Shown piece after piece: positions 35,637 to 45,306 of a stretch of 63,534 bases of DNA. Location: the NCBI GenBank assembly GCA_013297925.1, contig JAAFJC010000010.1:1-63534 (forward strand), in the 5' to 3' direction. Each line of letters opens with the position of its first letter. The first letter of the stretch is position 1. The position numbers were made by a program, and so were the translations under genes. Below the pieces are notes generated by a model, which was not told the origin of the DNA, did not search any database, and was given only the letters and a program-made list of their open reading frames with translations. Source of the DNA: Comamonadaceae bacterium (GTDB taxonomy: Bacteria; Pseudomonadota; Gammaproteobacteria; Burkholderiales; Burkholderiaceae_C).

Positions 35637-36506
35637 TTACAGCGCAGCGCCTTGCGCTACGCGCTGCATACCGAAATGCATATTGGCTTCAAGAAATCCA
35701 TTCATACTGCCGCAATCAAATCGCTTGCCAGAGATGGGCAGGCCGACGAACTCGTGATGTGGCAAGCAGCGCGCGATGGCGTCGGTGAGTTGAATCTCGC
35801 CGCCTGCGCCGGGTACTTGATCCTTGAGTAACTCCATCACTCTTGCGGGCAAGATATACCGACCAATCACCCCCCAATTGGAGGGAGCATCCTCAGATCG
35901 AGGTTTTTCAACAATACCGCGGATCGGCAAGGCACCACCCATCCAACCATCAGTTTTCAAGATGCCATATTTAGAGACATCTTGCTGAGCCACTTGCTCA
36001 ACAGCGATCACGGCTTGTCCCGTGCGTTCGTGAACTGCTTGCATTTGACTCAGCACACCACATGGCCTTGAATCAATCAGATCATCTGGTAGCACAACGG
36101 CAAATGATTCATCTGATGAGATCATGTCAGCCGCGCAAAGCACGGCATGCCCCAAGCCAAGTGCCTGTGGCTGACGTACATAGAAACAACGCACATGAGA
36201 AGGCAAAATATTGCGCACGATGTCAAGTGCCTCTGTCTTACCTTTAGCCTCAAGTTCGGCTTCCAGTTCGGGGCTCCGATCAAAATAGTCTTCAATAGCA
36301 CGCTTGCTTCGCCCGGTAATAAAAATCAAAGTATCGCAACCGGCATCAATCGCCTCTTGTACCGCGTAATGAATCACGGGTCTATCTACGACCGTGAGCA
36401 TTTCTTTGGGGACAGATTTGGTAGCGGGTAGAAAGCGTGTACCAAAGCCAGCCACGGGAAAGATGGCTTTTCTAAGCGGTTTTTCGGGGTAATTGGTTGG
36501 GCTCAC
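35637..36506 (-). CDS. galU: UTP-glucose-1-phosphate uridylyltransferase
   Basis: Makes UDP-glucose, the substrate of Ugd. 289 residues with RKAIFPVAGFGTRFLPATK, VVDRPVIHYAVQEA, VVLPDDLI and GGEIQLTDAI. First gene of the minus-strand sugar-nucleotide group. Its start is 39 bp from the divergent acyltransferase gene. Confidence 0.97.
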   Translation of the reverse strand: MSPTNYPEKPLRKAIFPVAGFGTRFLPATKSVPKEMLTVVDRPVIHYAVQEAIDAGCDTLIFITGRSKRAIEDYFDRSPELEAELEAKGKTEALDIVRNILPSHVRCFYVRQPQALGLGHAVLCAADMISSDESFAVVLPDDLIDSRPCGVLSQMQAVHERTGQAVIAVEQVAQQDVSKYGILKTDGWMGGALPIRGIVEKPRSEDAPSNWGVIGRYILPARVMELLKDQVPGAGGEIQLTDAIARCLPHHEFVGLPISGKRFDCGSMNGFLEANMHFGMQRVAQGAAL

Positions 36507-36545
36507 ATCCCAATTATCAGTGCTTTGCAGGCTAATATCGCAGTA

Positions 36546-37184
36546 ATGTTAGCAAAACTGATGAGTTTGTTTTTGTTAGGTCTCGTGCGCGTGCTCACGG
36601 GAGCACAGGCGCGCTGGCATGGCTGCCCGCCTAAGGCGGAACAGCGGATCTATTTTGCCAATCACCAAAGCCATGCGGATTTGGTGATGATTTGGGCGGC
36701 TTTGCCTTCTGAGCTGCGGGGCATCACGCGGCCGATTGCGGCCAAGGATTATTGGACGAAAACGCCTTTTAAGCACTGGATCACGCGGGAGGTGTTTAAT
36801 GCAGTCTATGTGGATCGCGAGCGCAAGGCCGATGAATCGGGTACTTTCGGCGATCCGCTGGCACCTTTGCTGGAAGCGCTGGCCAATGGCGATTCGATCA
36901 TTCTGTTTCCCGAAGGCACGCGGGGGTTTGAGGAACTGCCTCAGCGCTTTAAGAGCGGCCTCTATAACTTGGCGCTCAAGTTTCCAAACGTGGTGCTCGT
37001 GCCTGCGTGGATCAACAATATTCAACGCCTTCTGCCCAAGGGCGAAGTGGTGCCCGTGCCAGTGCTTTGCAGTGTGACTTTTGGCGCACCCATTCAGATC
37101 AAGCAAACAGACGGGCAAACCGAAGATCATGCAGCCTTTGCTGAGCGTGCGCGCGATGCGGTGATTGCTTTGCGAGAGGTGTGA
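36546..37184 (+). CDS. PlsC-type 1-acylglycerol-3-phosphate acyltransferase
   Basis: 212 residues. The acyltransferase box NHQSHADLVMIW, the block AAKDYWTKTPF and FPEGTRG define the PlsC fold, with an N-terminal hydrophobic anchor (LMSLFLLGLVRVL). It should make phosphatidate from lysophosphatidate. ATG 36546 is preferred over TTG 36525. The next gene, 4 bp later, is a CDP-diglyceride synthase homologue, so the two steps are coupled. Confidence 0.88.
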   Translation: MLAKLMSLFLLGLVRVLTGAQARWHGCPPKAEQRIYFANHQSHADLVMIWAALPSELRGITRPIAAKDYWTKTPFKHWITREVFNAVYVDRERKADESGTFGDPLAPLLEALANGDSIILFPEGTRGFEELPQRFKSGLYNLALKFPNVVLVPAWINNIQRLLPKGEVVPVPVLCSVTFGAPIQIKQTDGQTEDHAAFAERARDAVIALREV

Positions 37185-37188
37185 AGCG

Positions 37189-38175
37189 ATGAATCAATAT
37201 TTACGCTCACTTTCAGCAACGCAGCAAGTGGGCTTGTTGTTCATCATCGTTTTTGGCCTACTGGTGATCACAACGATTGTGTTGTTCATACTGGCACTTA
37301 GGGAGCGAGAAACCGAGCGCGGAAAGGCTTGGGCGGAAGAGCTCAAACGCCTGTCTGGTCTGCTTCAGACCTCATGGATGGTAGCCTTGGTCTTTTGGCT
37401 CGGCTGGGTGATGGGGGAGACCATTGCGACCGTGCTTTTCGCCATCGTCGCTTTCTTTGCTTTGCGTGAATTCATCACGCTCTCTCCGACGCGGCGTGGG
37501 GATCATCGCAGCTTGATTTTGGCTTTTTTTGTGGTGCTGCCGATTCAGTTTTACTTAGTGATCTATGAGCATTTTGAGTTATTCACTGTGTTCATTCCGG
37601 TCTACGTATTTTTGGCAATACCGGTGGTGAGCGCCTTGGCCAATGATCCGCATCGCTTTTTGGAGCGCAATGCCAAGCTGCAATGGGGCATCATGGTTTG
37701 TGTGTATGGCATGAGTCATGTGCCGGCACTGTTGCTCTTGGAGTTTCCGCGCTGGAATGAGGCGAAGAATGCTTTTTTGGTGTTCTTCTTGGTCTTCACC
37801 GTACAAATTTGTATGGTGGTGCAGCATGTGATGCAGCGCTGGCTCAAGAAAAAACCGCGCGCTCCTTTGATCAGCACCAGCTTCACCTGGACGAGCTTCA
37901 CCATTGGCGTGCTTGCGGGTGGCTTGGTGGGCGGCTTGCTCGCGGGTATCACGCCATTCAAGCCTGGGCAAGCGCTGGCCATGGCACTGATCGCCTGCGC
38001 TGCGGGCAGCCTCGGACATTTGGTGATGAAGGCTTTGAAGCGTGATCGCGGCGTCACGAACTGGAGTGGCGCGCCTTCCGTGACAGGCGCAACAGGCTTG
38101 CTCGATCGCGTAGATGCGCTGTGCTTTGCCGCGCCGGTGTTTTTCCATTCCGTGCGCTGGTATTTCGGAATATGA
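37189..38175 (+). CDS. CdsA-family phosphatidate cytidylyltransferase
   Basis: 328 residues with about eight membrane segments. The C-terminal CdsA signature is recognisable ([13 protein letters not shown], then [14 protein letters not shown], where KRxxxxKD...PGHGGxxDRxD is usual); the PGHGG part reads APSVTGATG. This is the branch found beside PlsC-like genes and not the main CdsA. Reaction: CTP plus phosphatidate to CDP-diacylglycerol. The stop overlaps the ruvC start by 4 bp. Exact substrate uncertain because of the changed signature. Confidence 0.83.
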   Translation: MNQYLRSLSATQQVGLLFIIVFGLLVITTIVLFILALRERETERGKAWAEELKRLSGLLQTSWMVALVFWLGWVMGETIATVLFAIVAFFALREFITLSPTRRGDHRSLILAFFVVLPIQFYLVIYEHFELFTVFIPVYVFLAIPVVSALANDPHRFLERNAKLQWGIMVCVYGMSHVPALLLLEFPRWNEAKNAFLVFFLVFTVQICMVVQHVMQRWLKKKPRAPLISTSFTWTSFTIGVLAGGLVGGLLAGITPFKPGQALAMALIACAAGSLGHLVMKALKRDRGVTNWSGAPSVTGATGLLDRVDALCFAAPVFFHSVRWYFGI

Positions 38176-38726
38176 CGATACGTATTCTGGGCATTGATCC
38201 AGGTCTGCAAACCACAGGCTTTGGTGTGTTGGAGATCAATGGCGGGCATTTGCAATACATTGCCAGTGGCACGATCACCACCACGCATTTGGATCGTGGC
38301 AATTTGCCAGCGCGCTTGAAGGTGTTGTATGACGGCGTGCGCGAAGTCGTGGCGACCTATCAGCCAGAGCAAACTGCGGTGGAGATCGTATTCGTCAATG
38401 TGAACCCACAGGCCACGCTTCTGCTCGGCCAAGCGCGTGGCGCGTGCGTGACGGCTCTCGTGTCACTGGATATGCCGGTGGCCGAGTACACCGCCTTGCA
38501 GATGAAGCAGGCGGTGGCGGGGCATGGCAAAGCAGCTAAAGCGCAGGTGCAGGAGATGGTGATGCGTTTGCTCAAGCTTCCCGGCTTGCCTGGGAAAGAC
38601 GCTGCGGATGCTCTGGGCTTGGCGATCACGCATGCACATGCCGGGCAGGCAAGGGCTCGGCTGGCTGCTGCAACAACACTTGCGCCGAAAAGTAGTGCAG
38701 CTTACAAAGCCGGGCGCAGTTATTGA
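38172..38726 (+). CDS. ruvC: Holliday junction resolvase RuvC
   Basis: 184-residue endonuclease of the RNase H fold. The four acidic residues are in ILGIDPG, AVEIVF and [23 protein letters not shown] and [13 protein letters not shown] are also typical. ATG 38172 overlaps the CdsA-like stop. ruvA and ruvB, which often follow, are absent; cytochrome genes come next. Confidence 0.95.
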   Translation: MTIRILGIDPGLQTTGFGVLEINGGHLQYIASGTITTTHLDRGNLPARLKVLYDGVREVVATYQPEQTAVEIVFVNVNPQATLLLGQARGACVTALVSLDMPVAEYTALQMKQAVAGHGKAAKAQVQEMVMRLLKLPGLPGKDAADALGLAITHAHAGQARARLAAATTLAPKSSAAYKAGRSY

Positions 38727-38748
38727 GCCGCACCGCTATGATCTGCTT

Positions 38749-39450
38749 GTGAAATTCCTTCTTGTTGCGGCTCTGAGCATTGCGCTCTCTCCTCTGAATC
38801 CCAGCTTCGCGCAAAACACCGCCAAACGCATGCAAGCCTGCACCACCTGCCACGGCGCGGGAGCAACCGCGACGGTGGGGCGCACGGCCAATGAGGTGTA
38901 TTTCCCGCGCATTGCTGGCAAGCCTGCGCAGTATCTCTACAACCAGCTCCTCAATTTCCGCGATGGCCGCAGGCATTATGGCCTGATGGTGGGCTTGGTG
39001 GAGCATCAAAGCGATGCGGCTTTGATGGAGATGGCGCAGTATTTCTCGCAGCTGCAATTGCCCTACGCTGAGCCGCAAATGCCGCCAATGGGCACGAGCC
39101 AAGCTGTGATGCAGCGCGGCCAGCAATTGGCTTTGCGCGGTGATGCAGGCAAAGGCATCCCAGCCTGCGCCAGCTGCCACGGCGTGGCTTTGCAGGGCGC
39201 TCCAAACTATCCCAGCATTCCCGGCTTGCTCGGCCTGCCGCGCGACTATTTGGCAGGGCAGATTGGCGCTTGGCAAACAGGGCTGCGAAAAGCGCAAGCG
39301 CCGGATTGCATGGCGCAAATCGCTCGCCAACTCTCACCCGAAGATGTGAATGCCATCGTCACTTGGATGGCTGCCTCAAGCGTGCCCCAAGTGCTGTCGC
39401 AGCCGGTCTTAACAGCTCCTTTGCCCGTCGCTTGCGGTGGCGCGAAATGA
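38749..39450 (+). CDS. Exported dihaem cytochrome c (c4-like)
   Basis: About 233 residues. A signal peptide (KFLLVAALSIALSPLNPSFA, cleavage before QNTAKR) sends it to the periplasm. Two haem sites CTTCH and CASCH lie about 100 residues apart in two similar domains, each with a PRIAGKPAQYL / IPGLLGLPRDYL segment, the cytochrome c4 pattern. I chose GTG 38749 because it begins the signal peptide. It overlaps the triheme cytochrome by 4 bp; together they look like an electron-transfer chain. Confidence 0.85.
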   Translation: MKFLLVAALSIALSPLNPSFAQNTAKRMQACTTCHGAGATATVGRTANEVYFPRIAGKPAQYLYNQLLNFRDGRRHYGLMVGLVEHQSDAALMEMAQYFSQLQLPYAEPQMPPMGTSQAVMQRGQQLALRGDAGKGIPACASCHGVALQGAPNYPSIPGLLGLPRDYLAGQIGAWQTGLRKAQAPDCMAQIARQLSPEDVNAIVTWMAASSVPQVLSQPVLTAPLPVACGGAK

Positions 39451-40847
39451 AGTGGAAGCTGTGGCAAAACGCCTCGCTGCACAAGCGCTGCTTGATCGTG
39501 GCAGGCGCTGCTCTGGTTGTTTTACTAACGGTATTTAGCATCAAAATTGCTATTGAATTCATAGCTACTCCCGCATTGTCTACGGGCAATAGCGGCCAAA
39601 ATGGCTTAAAAAATCAGGCCTTGATCGAGCAGGGCGAGTATTTGGCAAAATTGGGCAACTGCGCCGCCTGCCACAGCGCCCGGGGTGGCGAGCCGTTTGC
39701 TGGCGGCAAAGCGATTCACACGCCTTTTGGCGCGGTCTTTGCCAGCAACATCACACCGGATCCTATTCACGGCATTGGCAGCTGGAGTGCAGAGGCTTTT
39801 TATCGCGCCTTGAAGCATGGCGTCAATGCGCAAGGCCGCCTGCTCACGCCGGCTTTTCCTTACCCGAATTACACCCACATCAGCCGCGCCGACAGCGATG
39901 CGCTTTATGCGTATTTCCAGTTGGGTGTGAAACCTGTGGCGTTGGCCAGCAAGGCGCATGAGCTGGGTTTTCCGTTCAACACACAGCTCGCGTTGGCCGT
40001 GTGGCGGGTGCTTTTCTTCTCGCCTGACGACAAGGAGGCCACTCCTGATTTGATAGCTGCTCCCGCATATTCCATGCCGGCAATATATCAAAAAGGCTTT
40101 AAAAATGAGGTGGAAAGAGGGCTTTACATCGTCAATGGCCTAGGCCACTGCAGCACTTGCCATGCGCAGCGCAATGCGCTTGGCGCAGCCAGCAGTGATG
40201 GCTTGCTGTCTGGCGCTTTGATGCCGATGCAAGATTGGTATGCCCCTTCGCTGCATGCCAAGGAGGAAGCTGGCGTGCAGCATTGGCCGCGTGAGCAAGT
40301 CATCGGTTTCCTCAAAAACGGCGCAACGCACAGCGCATCCGCGCTTGGGCCCATGGCTGAAGTAGTGGCCAAAAGCACGCAGTATTGGCGCGATGAAGAT
40401 TTGAGCGCCACAGCCGCGTATCTACAAAGCCTGCCTCTGCATCCTGCGCCAGGCAAGCCTTCCGCCAAAGTCGCCCCGCAGCTGATCAACCAAGGGGCAG
40501 CGATCTACGCCAAACACTGCGCCACCTGCCACGGCGCAGACGGCCAAGGCCTGCAAGAGAGCGATGCACTCTCCCCGCAAGGCATCATCCGTATTCCTGC
40601 ATTGGCTGGCAACCGCGCCGTGAGCCTTTCCAGCAGCGCCAATCTGGTTCGTATCATCTTGGCTGGCGGCTATGCGCCCGCCACCCCAGGCAACCCCCGC
40701 CCGTATGGCATGCCTCCTTTCGTGCATGTGCTCACCGATGAAGATATTGCCGCCGTGGCCACCTATATCCGCGCCAGCTGGGGCAACGCTGCCAATGCCG
40801 TGAGCGCTTCGGAAGTGGTGGCGCAAAGGCGGGGTGTGTTGCAATAA
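39447..40847 (+). CDS. Membrane-anchored triheme cytochrome c (dehydrogenase subunit type)
   Basis: 466 residues. An N-terminal anchor ([16 protein letters not shown], residues 15-30) is followed by three haem domains with CAACH (72-76), CSTCH and CATCH. The order and spacing resemble the cytochrome subunits of gluconate and alcohol dehydrogenases, which pass electrons to quinone or oxidase. No dehydrogenase subunit is encoded nearby. Two ATGCCGGCGA-core repeats lie in frame: residues 35-57 between anchor and first haem domain, and 200-221 between the first and second. Both encode similar peptides in the same repeat frame. Confidence 0.85.
   Translation: MKWKLWQNASLHKRCLIVAGAALVVLLTVFSIKIAIEFIATPALSTGNSGQNGLKNQALIEQGEYLAKLGNCAACHSARGGEPFAGGKAIHTPFGAVFASNITPDPIHGIGSWSAEAFYRALKHGVNAQGRLLTPAFPYPNYTHISRADSDALYAYFQLGVKPVALASKAHELGFPFNTQLALAVWRVLFFSPDDKEATPDLIAAPAYSMPAIYQKGFKNEVERGLYIVNGLGHCSTCHAQRNALGAASSDGLLSGALMPMQDWYAPSLHAKEEAGVQHWPREQVIGFLKNGATHSASALGPMAEVVAKSTQYWRDEDLSATAAYLQSLPLHPAPGKPSAKVAPQLINQGAAIYAKHCATCHGADGQGLQESDALSPQGIIRIPALAGNRAVSLSSSANLVRIILAGGYAPATPGNPRPYGMPPFVHVLTDEDIAAVATYIRASWGNAANAVSASEVVAQRRGVLQ
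39550..39617 (+). repeat. ATGCCGGCGA-core repeat, degenerate copy inside the triheme cytochrome gene
   Basis: Keeps TTCATAGCTACTCCCGCA and the tail GGCTTAAAAAATC, but the core is eroded to TACGGGCAATAG. In frame with the gene (peptide [18 protein letters not shown]). Confidence 0.75.
40046..40109 (+). repeat. ATGCCGGCGA-core repeat inside the triheme cytochrome gene
   Basis: TTGATAGCTGCTCCCGCA, core ATGCCGGCAA, tail AAAAAGGCTTTAAAAATG. It reads through in the same frame as the copy at 39550 (peptide [19 protein letters not shown]) and falls in an interdomain linker. Confidence 0.85.
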
Positions 40848-40894
40848 ATCGCACAGCACCCGAGCAAGTCGTATGGGGCTGGGATAATCCCGCC

Positions 40895-42016
40895 ATGACT
40901 TCTGATTTTTCACAATTTAGCAATTCCACCTTCCTCCAAGCCTGCCTGGGCCTTGCCACGCCCTACACCCCCATGTGGCTCATGCGCCAAGCGGGGCGCT
41001 ATTTGCCAGAATACAAGGCCACGCGCGCCAAGGCCGGCAGTTTCATGGGGCTGGCCACAAATCGGGAATACGCTACCGAGGTGACCCTGCAGCCATTGGA
41101 CCGTTACGATTTGGATGCGGCAATTTTGTTTTCGGACATTCTCACTGTGCCGGACGCGATGGGCTTGGGGCTGTCGTTTGAAACCGGTGAAGGGCCAAAA
41201 TTTTCTTCTCCCATTCGCGATGAAGCAGGCGTGGACAAGCTCGAAGTGCCGGATATGGGCAAGCTGCAATATGTGTTTGATGCGGTGTCTTCGATTCGCA
41301 AAGCTTTGGTGCAGGATGGCAAGCAGCGCGTGCCGTTGATTGGCTTCTCAGGCAGCCCGTGGACTTTGGCTTGCTACATGGTCGAGGGCGGTGGCAGCGA
41401 TGATTTCCGCCTCGTCAAAAGCATGATGTATGCGCGGCCAGATTTGATGCATCGCATTCTCGCAATCAATGCGGATGCGGTGGCCGCCTATCTGAATGCG
41501 CAGATTGATGCGGGCGCGCAGGCCGTGATGGTGTTTGACAGCTGGGGCGGGGCGCTCTCGCATGCGGCGTTTGCGCAATTCAGCTTGGCTTACACGCGGC
41601 GCGTGCTCACGCAGCTCAAGCGCACAGATTCAGCGGGAAACATCGTGCCGCGCATCGTGTTCACCAAAGGCGGTGGTTTGTGGCTGGAGGCGATGCGCGA
41701 TTTGCCTTGCGAGGTGATTGGGCTGGATTGGACCTGTAGCCTTAGCTCTGCCCGCAACATGCTGCACGGCACCGGCAAGGCCTTGCAAGGCAATATCGAT
41801 CCCAACATCTTGTTTGCCCCGCCGGAGGCTATTTATCAAGAAGTAGGCGCTGTGCTGGCTGATTTTGGTGCGCCGCATACCGGCCAGGGCGCTGGGCAAA
41901 CGCACATCTTCAACCTAGGCCACGGCATCAGCCAATTCACGCCTCCAGAGCATGTAACGGCGCTGGTGCAGGCTGTGAAGACACAATCGCGCGCCATGCG
42001 AGCACCGGCGCGGTGA
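40895..42016 (+). CDS. hemE: Uroporphyrinogen decarboxylase
   Basis: Decarboxylates uroporphyrinogen III to coproporphyrinogen III in haem synthesis. 373 residues with [19 protein letters not shown], the [14 protein letters not shown] segment, [26 protein letters not shown] and [15 protein letters not shown]. 47 bp behind the cytochrome gene, suggesting that haem supply and cytochromes could be co-transcribed. Confidence 0.97.
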   Translation: MTSDFSQFSNSTFLQACLGLATPYTPMWLMRQAGRYLPEYKATRAKAGSFMGLATNREYATEVTLQPLDRYDLDAAILFSDILTVPDAMGLGLSFETGEGPKFSSPIRDEAGVDKLEVPDMGKLQYVFDAVSSIRKALVQDGKQRVPLIGFSGSPWTLACYMVEGGGSDDFRLVKSMMYARPDLMHRILAINADAVAAYLNAQIDAGAQAVMVFDSWGGALSHAAFAQFSLAYTRRVLTQLKRTDSAGNIVPRIVFTKGGGLWLEAMRDLPCEVIGLDWTCSLSSARNMLHGTGKALQGNIDPNILFAPPEAIYQEVGAVLADFGAPHTGQGAGQTHIFNLGHGISQFTPPEHVTALVQAVKTQSRAMRAPAR

Positions 42017-42352
42017 GCTATCGCTTTTGTAGCAAGAAAGCTAACATTTGCGCGGCTCGTTTTAAGGTGTAAGGTAGATCACTTATGCACAAAAAATCGT
42101 GTTGCGTTGCAAAAAAATACATAGGTGCTCTGACGCGCCGCTACGATTGCGATAGCTAAGTTAAGTGATTGATTTACAAGGATTTTTTGATTCTGCTGGA
42201 TTTTGAGGCAAACTGTGTAAAGCCTTATTTCATGCGGGTTAGCGCATACCCAAGTAGAGATATCAACAAAGTTATCCACAGAAGCTTGGGACACATGACA
42301 AATCCATGACATATCAAGCACTTAGCCTCGCTTTCGCATGAAAATCTGAGAA
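42017..42352. other. A+T-rich gap upstream of priA with DnaA-box-like sites
   Basis: 336 bp without a gene, more AT-rich than its surroundings. It contains the perfect DnaA box TTATCCACA at 42272-42280 and the variant TTATGCACA at 42083-42091. The minus-strand frame at 42079-42321 has no recognisable features. Confidence 0.55.
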
Positions 42353-44458
42353 ATGCCCCCTAAAACTCAATCGCAAAATATGCACATCTTGCAGGTGGCC
42401 GTGGCCGCGCCTGCGCACAGCGATTTGCCGCCCACGTTGAGCTACACAAGTGAGCGAACGCTTGCAATCGGCAGCTTGGTGCGCGTCTCTTTGGGTAAGC
42501 GCGAAGTGCTGGGCATTGTGTGGGGGGATGGTGAGAGCAATGAAAATCCAAAGCTCAAAGCCATTGAAGGCGCGCTGGGTGAGATTGCGCCGCTCAATGC
42601 CGCTTGGCGGGCGCTGATTCAGTTTTCAGCACGATACTACCAACGCTCGCTTGGCGAGGTCGCGCTTGCAGCCCTACCGCCGCAATTGCGCGAGCTCGAT
42701 GCTTTGCAACTGGCCAAGCGAATGAAGCGCAAGCCCAAAGAAGATACTGGCAGCGATGAAAAAGCCAATGCTACAAATTCAGTAGCACTTAGCGCCGAGC
42801 AATCTTTGGCTATCGAGAAATTCTTCTCAGAAAAAAAAGCTGCCCAGCCCGCACTCCTCTTCGGCAGCACTGGCAGCGGCAAGACCGAGGTCTATCTGCG
42901 CAGCGTTGCACGCGTATTAGCGGAAGACGAAACAGCCCAGGTGCTCATCATGGTGCCCGAGATCAACCTCACACCCCAGCTCCAATCGCGCTTTACCGAG
43001 CGCTTTGCAGCTGAGCAAATAGCCACGATGCACAGCGGCATGACACCCGCGCAGCGCCTCAAAGCTTGGCTGCTCGCCCACAGCGGCCAAGCCCGCATCA
43101 TCCTTGGCACGCGCATGAGCATCTTCGCCAGCATGCCAAATCTGCGCCTGATCGTGGTGGATGAAGAGCACGATGCCAGCTATAAGTCACAGGATGGCGC
43201 AAGACACTCTGCAAGAGATTTGGCCGTGATGCGCGCCAAACTCGAAACTGAGCATAACGAAAAACCGTGCAACGTGATGCTCGGCTCAGCCACGCCATCG
43301 CTAGAGACTTGGCAAGCCTGCGAAGCCGGCCGATACCAGCGCCTTGAGATGCCCTCGCGCATCGGCAATGCGCTCTTGCCCAAGCTGAAATTGGCCGACA
43401 TGCGCCTACCCCCACGTGGCACGCTCTTCGCCCCGCAGCTCATCGCCGTGCTGCAAGAGCGCATTGCGCGTGGTGAGCAATCGTTAGTCTTCCTCAACCG
43501 CCGAGGCTATGCGCCCGTGCTCGCCTGCGATGCCTGCGGCTGGAAATGCGAATGCCCGCATTGCAGCGCCTACCGCGTCTTCCACAAATCCGATCGCACC
43601 CTGCGCTGCCATCATTGCGGCCACACCGAGCGCGTGCCCCGCGCCTGCCCCGAATGCGGCAACATGGACATCCAGCCCGTGGGGCGTGGCACGCAAAAAA
43701 TCGAAGAGCAATTGGCCGTGGCGTTGGGAGAAGACGCGAAGAGGCCAGACGGCAGCCCCATCATCATCCGCCGCATCGATGCCGACACCACCAAGCACAA
43801 AGGCGAATTAGAAGCCCAGCTCGCACAAGTGCATGCGGGCGATGTGGATGTATTGGTCGGCACGCAAATGATCACCAAAGGCCATGATTTCCGCCGCATC
43901 ACGCTGGTGGCGGCGATTGATGCCGATGCCGCGCTTTTTTCCAGCGATTTCCGCGCGCCCGAGCGATTGTTTGCCTTGCTGATGCAAGCCGCAGGCAGAG
44001 CGGGGCGTGATGCTGGGTCTGCAGCCTCGCAAATGTGGGTGCAAACGCGCCATCCTGATCATCCATTATTTGCCGCGTTGGCCAAACACGATTACGCCGG
44101 CTTTGCCAAGCAGCAGCTCAAAGAGCGCACGCAGGCGCAGCTCCCGCCCTTCTCCTACCAAGCCCTGCTACGCGCCGAAGCCCGCACTCAGGTGGTGGCG
44201 CAAGCCTTTCTGCAAGCAGCGCAAGAGGCTGCTGGCGATTTAGCAGGCGAGCAGGTAGTGGCCTTTCCGCCCGTGCCCATGAGTATGCAGCGCGTGGCCG
44301 ATGTGGAGCGCGCGCAGATGCTGCTGGAAAGCCCCTCGCGTGTGGCGCTGCAGAATTTCCTCTCGCAGTGGTTGCCGCAGTTGCGTGCGCTGCGCAGCTT
44401 GCCGCAATGCAAGGGGCTGATTCGCTTTGCGGTGGATGTAGATCCTTTGTTGATTTAG
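42353..44458 (+). CDS. priA: Primosomal protein N' (replication restart helicase)
   Basis: 701-residue 3'-5' superfamily 2 helicase that loads the primosome at stalled forks. Walker A is GSTGSGKTEVYL, followed by MVPEINLTPQL, VDEEHDASYKSQ (DEEH box) and GSATPSLE. The zinc module has paired cysteines in CDACGWKCECPHC and CHHCGHTERVPRACPECG. GTQMITKGHDF and AAGRAGRD close the helicase core. ATG 42353 gives an N-terminus about nine residues longer than ATG 42380. Confidence 0.96.
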   Translation: MPPKTQSQNMHILQVAVAAPAHSDLPPTLSYTSERTLAIGSLVRVSLGKREVLGIVWGDGESNENPKLKAIEGALGEIAPLNAAWRALIQFSARYYQRSLGEVALAALPPQLRELDALQLAKRMKRKPKEDTGSDEKANATNSVALSAEQSLAIEKFFSEKKAAQPALLFGSTGSGKTEVYLRSVARVLAEDETAQVLIMVPEINLTPQLQSRFTERFAAEQIATMHSGMTPAQRLKAWLLAHSGQARIILGTRMSIFASMPNLRLIVVDEEHDASYKSQDGARHSARDLAVMRAKLETEHNEKPCNVMLGSATPSLETWQACEAGRYQRLEMPSRIGNALLPKLKLADMRLPPRGTLFAPQLIAVLQERIARGEQSLVFLNRRGYAPVLACDACGWKCECPHCSAYRVFHKSDRTLRCHHCGHTERVPRACPECGNMDIQPVGRGTQKIEEQLAVALGEDAKRPDGSPIIIRRIDADTTKHKGELEAQLAQVHAGDVDVLVGTQMITKGHDFRRITLVAAIDADAALFSSDFRAPERLFALLMQAAGRAGRDAGSAASQMWVQTRHPDHPLFAALAKHDYAGFAKQQLKERTQAQLPPFSYQALLRAEARTQVVAQAFLQAAQEAAGDLAGEQVVAFPPVPMSMQRVADVERAQMLLESPSRVALQNFLSQWLPQLRALRSLPQCKGLIRFAVDVDPLLI

Positions 44459-44472
44459 GGCTGCAGAGAAGG

Positions 44473-44618
44473 AATACCGGACGCAGAAGACGCAAAGGTT
44501 ACGCAGAAGACGCAGAAAAGAAAACAGAAAAAGAAAAGCAAAAAAGTTTTTGATTCTGTTTTCCTGTCTTCTTTGGTATTTCTTCTGCGTAACCTTTGCG
44601 TCTTCTGCGTCCGGTATT
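44473..44618. repeat. Very long intergenic hairpin between convergent priA and pdeM
   Basis: Bases 44473-44510 and 44581-44618 are perfectly complementary over 38 bases. A further 10-base stem (44520-44529 with 44554-44563) continues inside. The arms are built from CGCAGAAGACGC and CGCAAAGG modules like those scattered between genes in many proteobacteria. It may end both convergent transcripts. Confidence 0.85.
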
Positions 44619-44628
44619 GAATCCGAAT

Positions 44629-45306
44629 TCAAACCTTCCGCACTACTTCGCCAGCAATCGCATACACAGCATCCGCATCCCGCCGCTCAATCGGATGCAT
44701 GCCGGTGAAGCTGCCATATGCCGGCAAGATGCCTTGAGGATGCGTGGCCTCATCGCCCATCCAAAAGCAAGGCAGCCGCAGGCGGTCTCGGCCTTTGCCT
44801 TGCAGGCTGATGCAGGGATGCCAGTGGCCTGCTAAGACGTAATGGTCTGCGATGAGCTGCGGGTGATGGCACAGCGCCAGCGCGCCTAAGCACAAGGGCT
44901 CGTTGACGATGGAAAACCGCAAAGCAGCAGATGGATCGCCAGCTCGGTCATCGTGGTTGCCACGTACCAAGGTGATGGCAAGCTGGGCATGTTGCTCGCG
45001 CCAAGCAGCCACCACAGTTTGCGTTGCTGCCGCATGCGCATATTTGGAATGCAAGAAATCACCCAGGAAGATGAGATGCTGCGCTTGCGTGGAAATCAGA
45101 TCGCGTGAGATCTCGGTCAATGTCTCATTCGTTGTGCCGCTGGGCACGGGCACGCCGAGTTGGCGGAAGCTGCTGGCCTTGCCGATGTGTGCATCGGCGA
45201 TCAGGAGTGCTTGATGTTCGGGTAGATGCATTGCGCCACTGGGCAGCAGATGCATTTCCTCGTTTTTAATGCTGATTTTGAGAGAAAAATGGCTGTTCGC
45301 CGGCAT
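44629..45306 (-). CDS. pdeM: PdeM-type metallophosphoesterase
   Basis: 225 residues. Calcineurin-like motifs are present: LIADAHIGKASSFR, FLGDFLHSK, VRGNHDDRAGD and VLAGHWHPC. This matches the ligase-associated DNA damage response endonuclease PdeM, though its usual partners (Lhr-type helicase, ligase, exonuclease) are not in the window. The first codons (MPANSHFSLKI) are encoded by an ATGCCGGCGA-core repeat. ATG 45255 (MHLLPSGAMHL) is the alternative and better fits the family N-terminus. Confidence 0.83.
   Translation of the reverse strand: MPANSHFSLKISIKNEEMHLLPSGAMHLPEHQALLIADAHIGKASSFRQLGVPVPSGTTNETLTEISRDLISTQAQHLIFLGDFLHSKYAHAAATQTVVAAWREQHAQLAITLVRGNHDDRAGDPSAALRFSIVNEPLCLGALALCHHPQLIADHYVLAGHWHPCISLQGKGRDRLRLPCFWMGDEATHPQGILPAYGSFTGMHPIERRDADAVYAIAGEVVRKV

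Noticed and set aside
42079-42321. Minus-strand 80-residue frame between hemE and priA
   Set aside because: Unusual composition, no ribosome-binding site and no recognisable motif in an AT-rich gap.
42765-42835. Possible further copy of the ATGCCGGCGA-core repeat inside priA
   Set aside because: Only a CAGTAGCACTTAGCG-like stretch is shared; the core is absent and the match is too weak.
44473-44618. CRISPR-like array of repeated CGCAGAAGACGC units
   Set aside because: The units form one inverted repeat with two arms, without regular spacers and without cas genes nearby.
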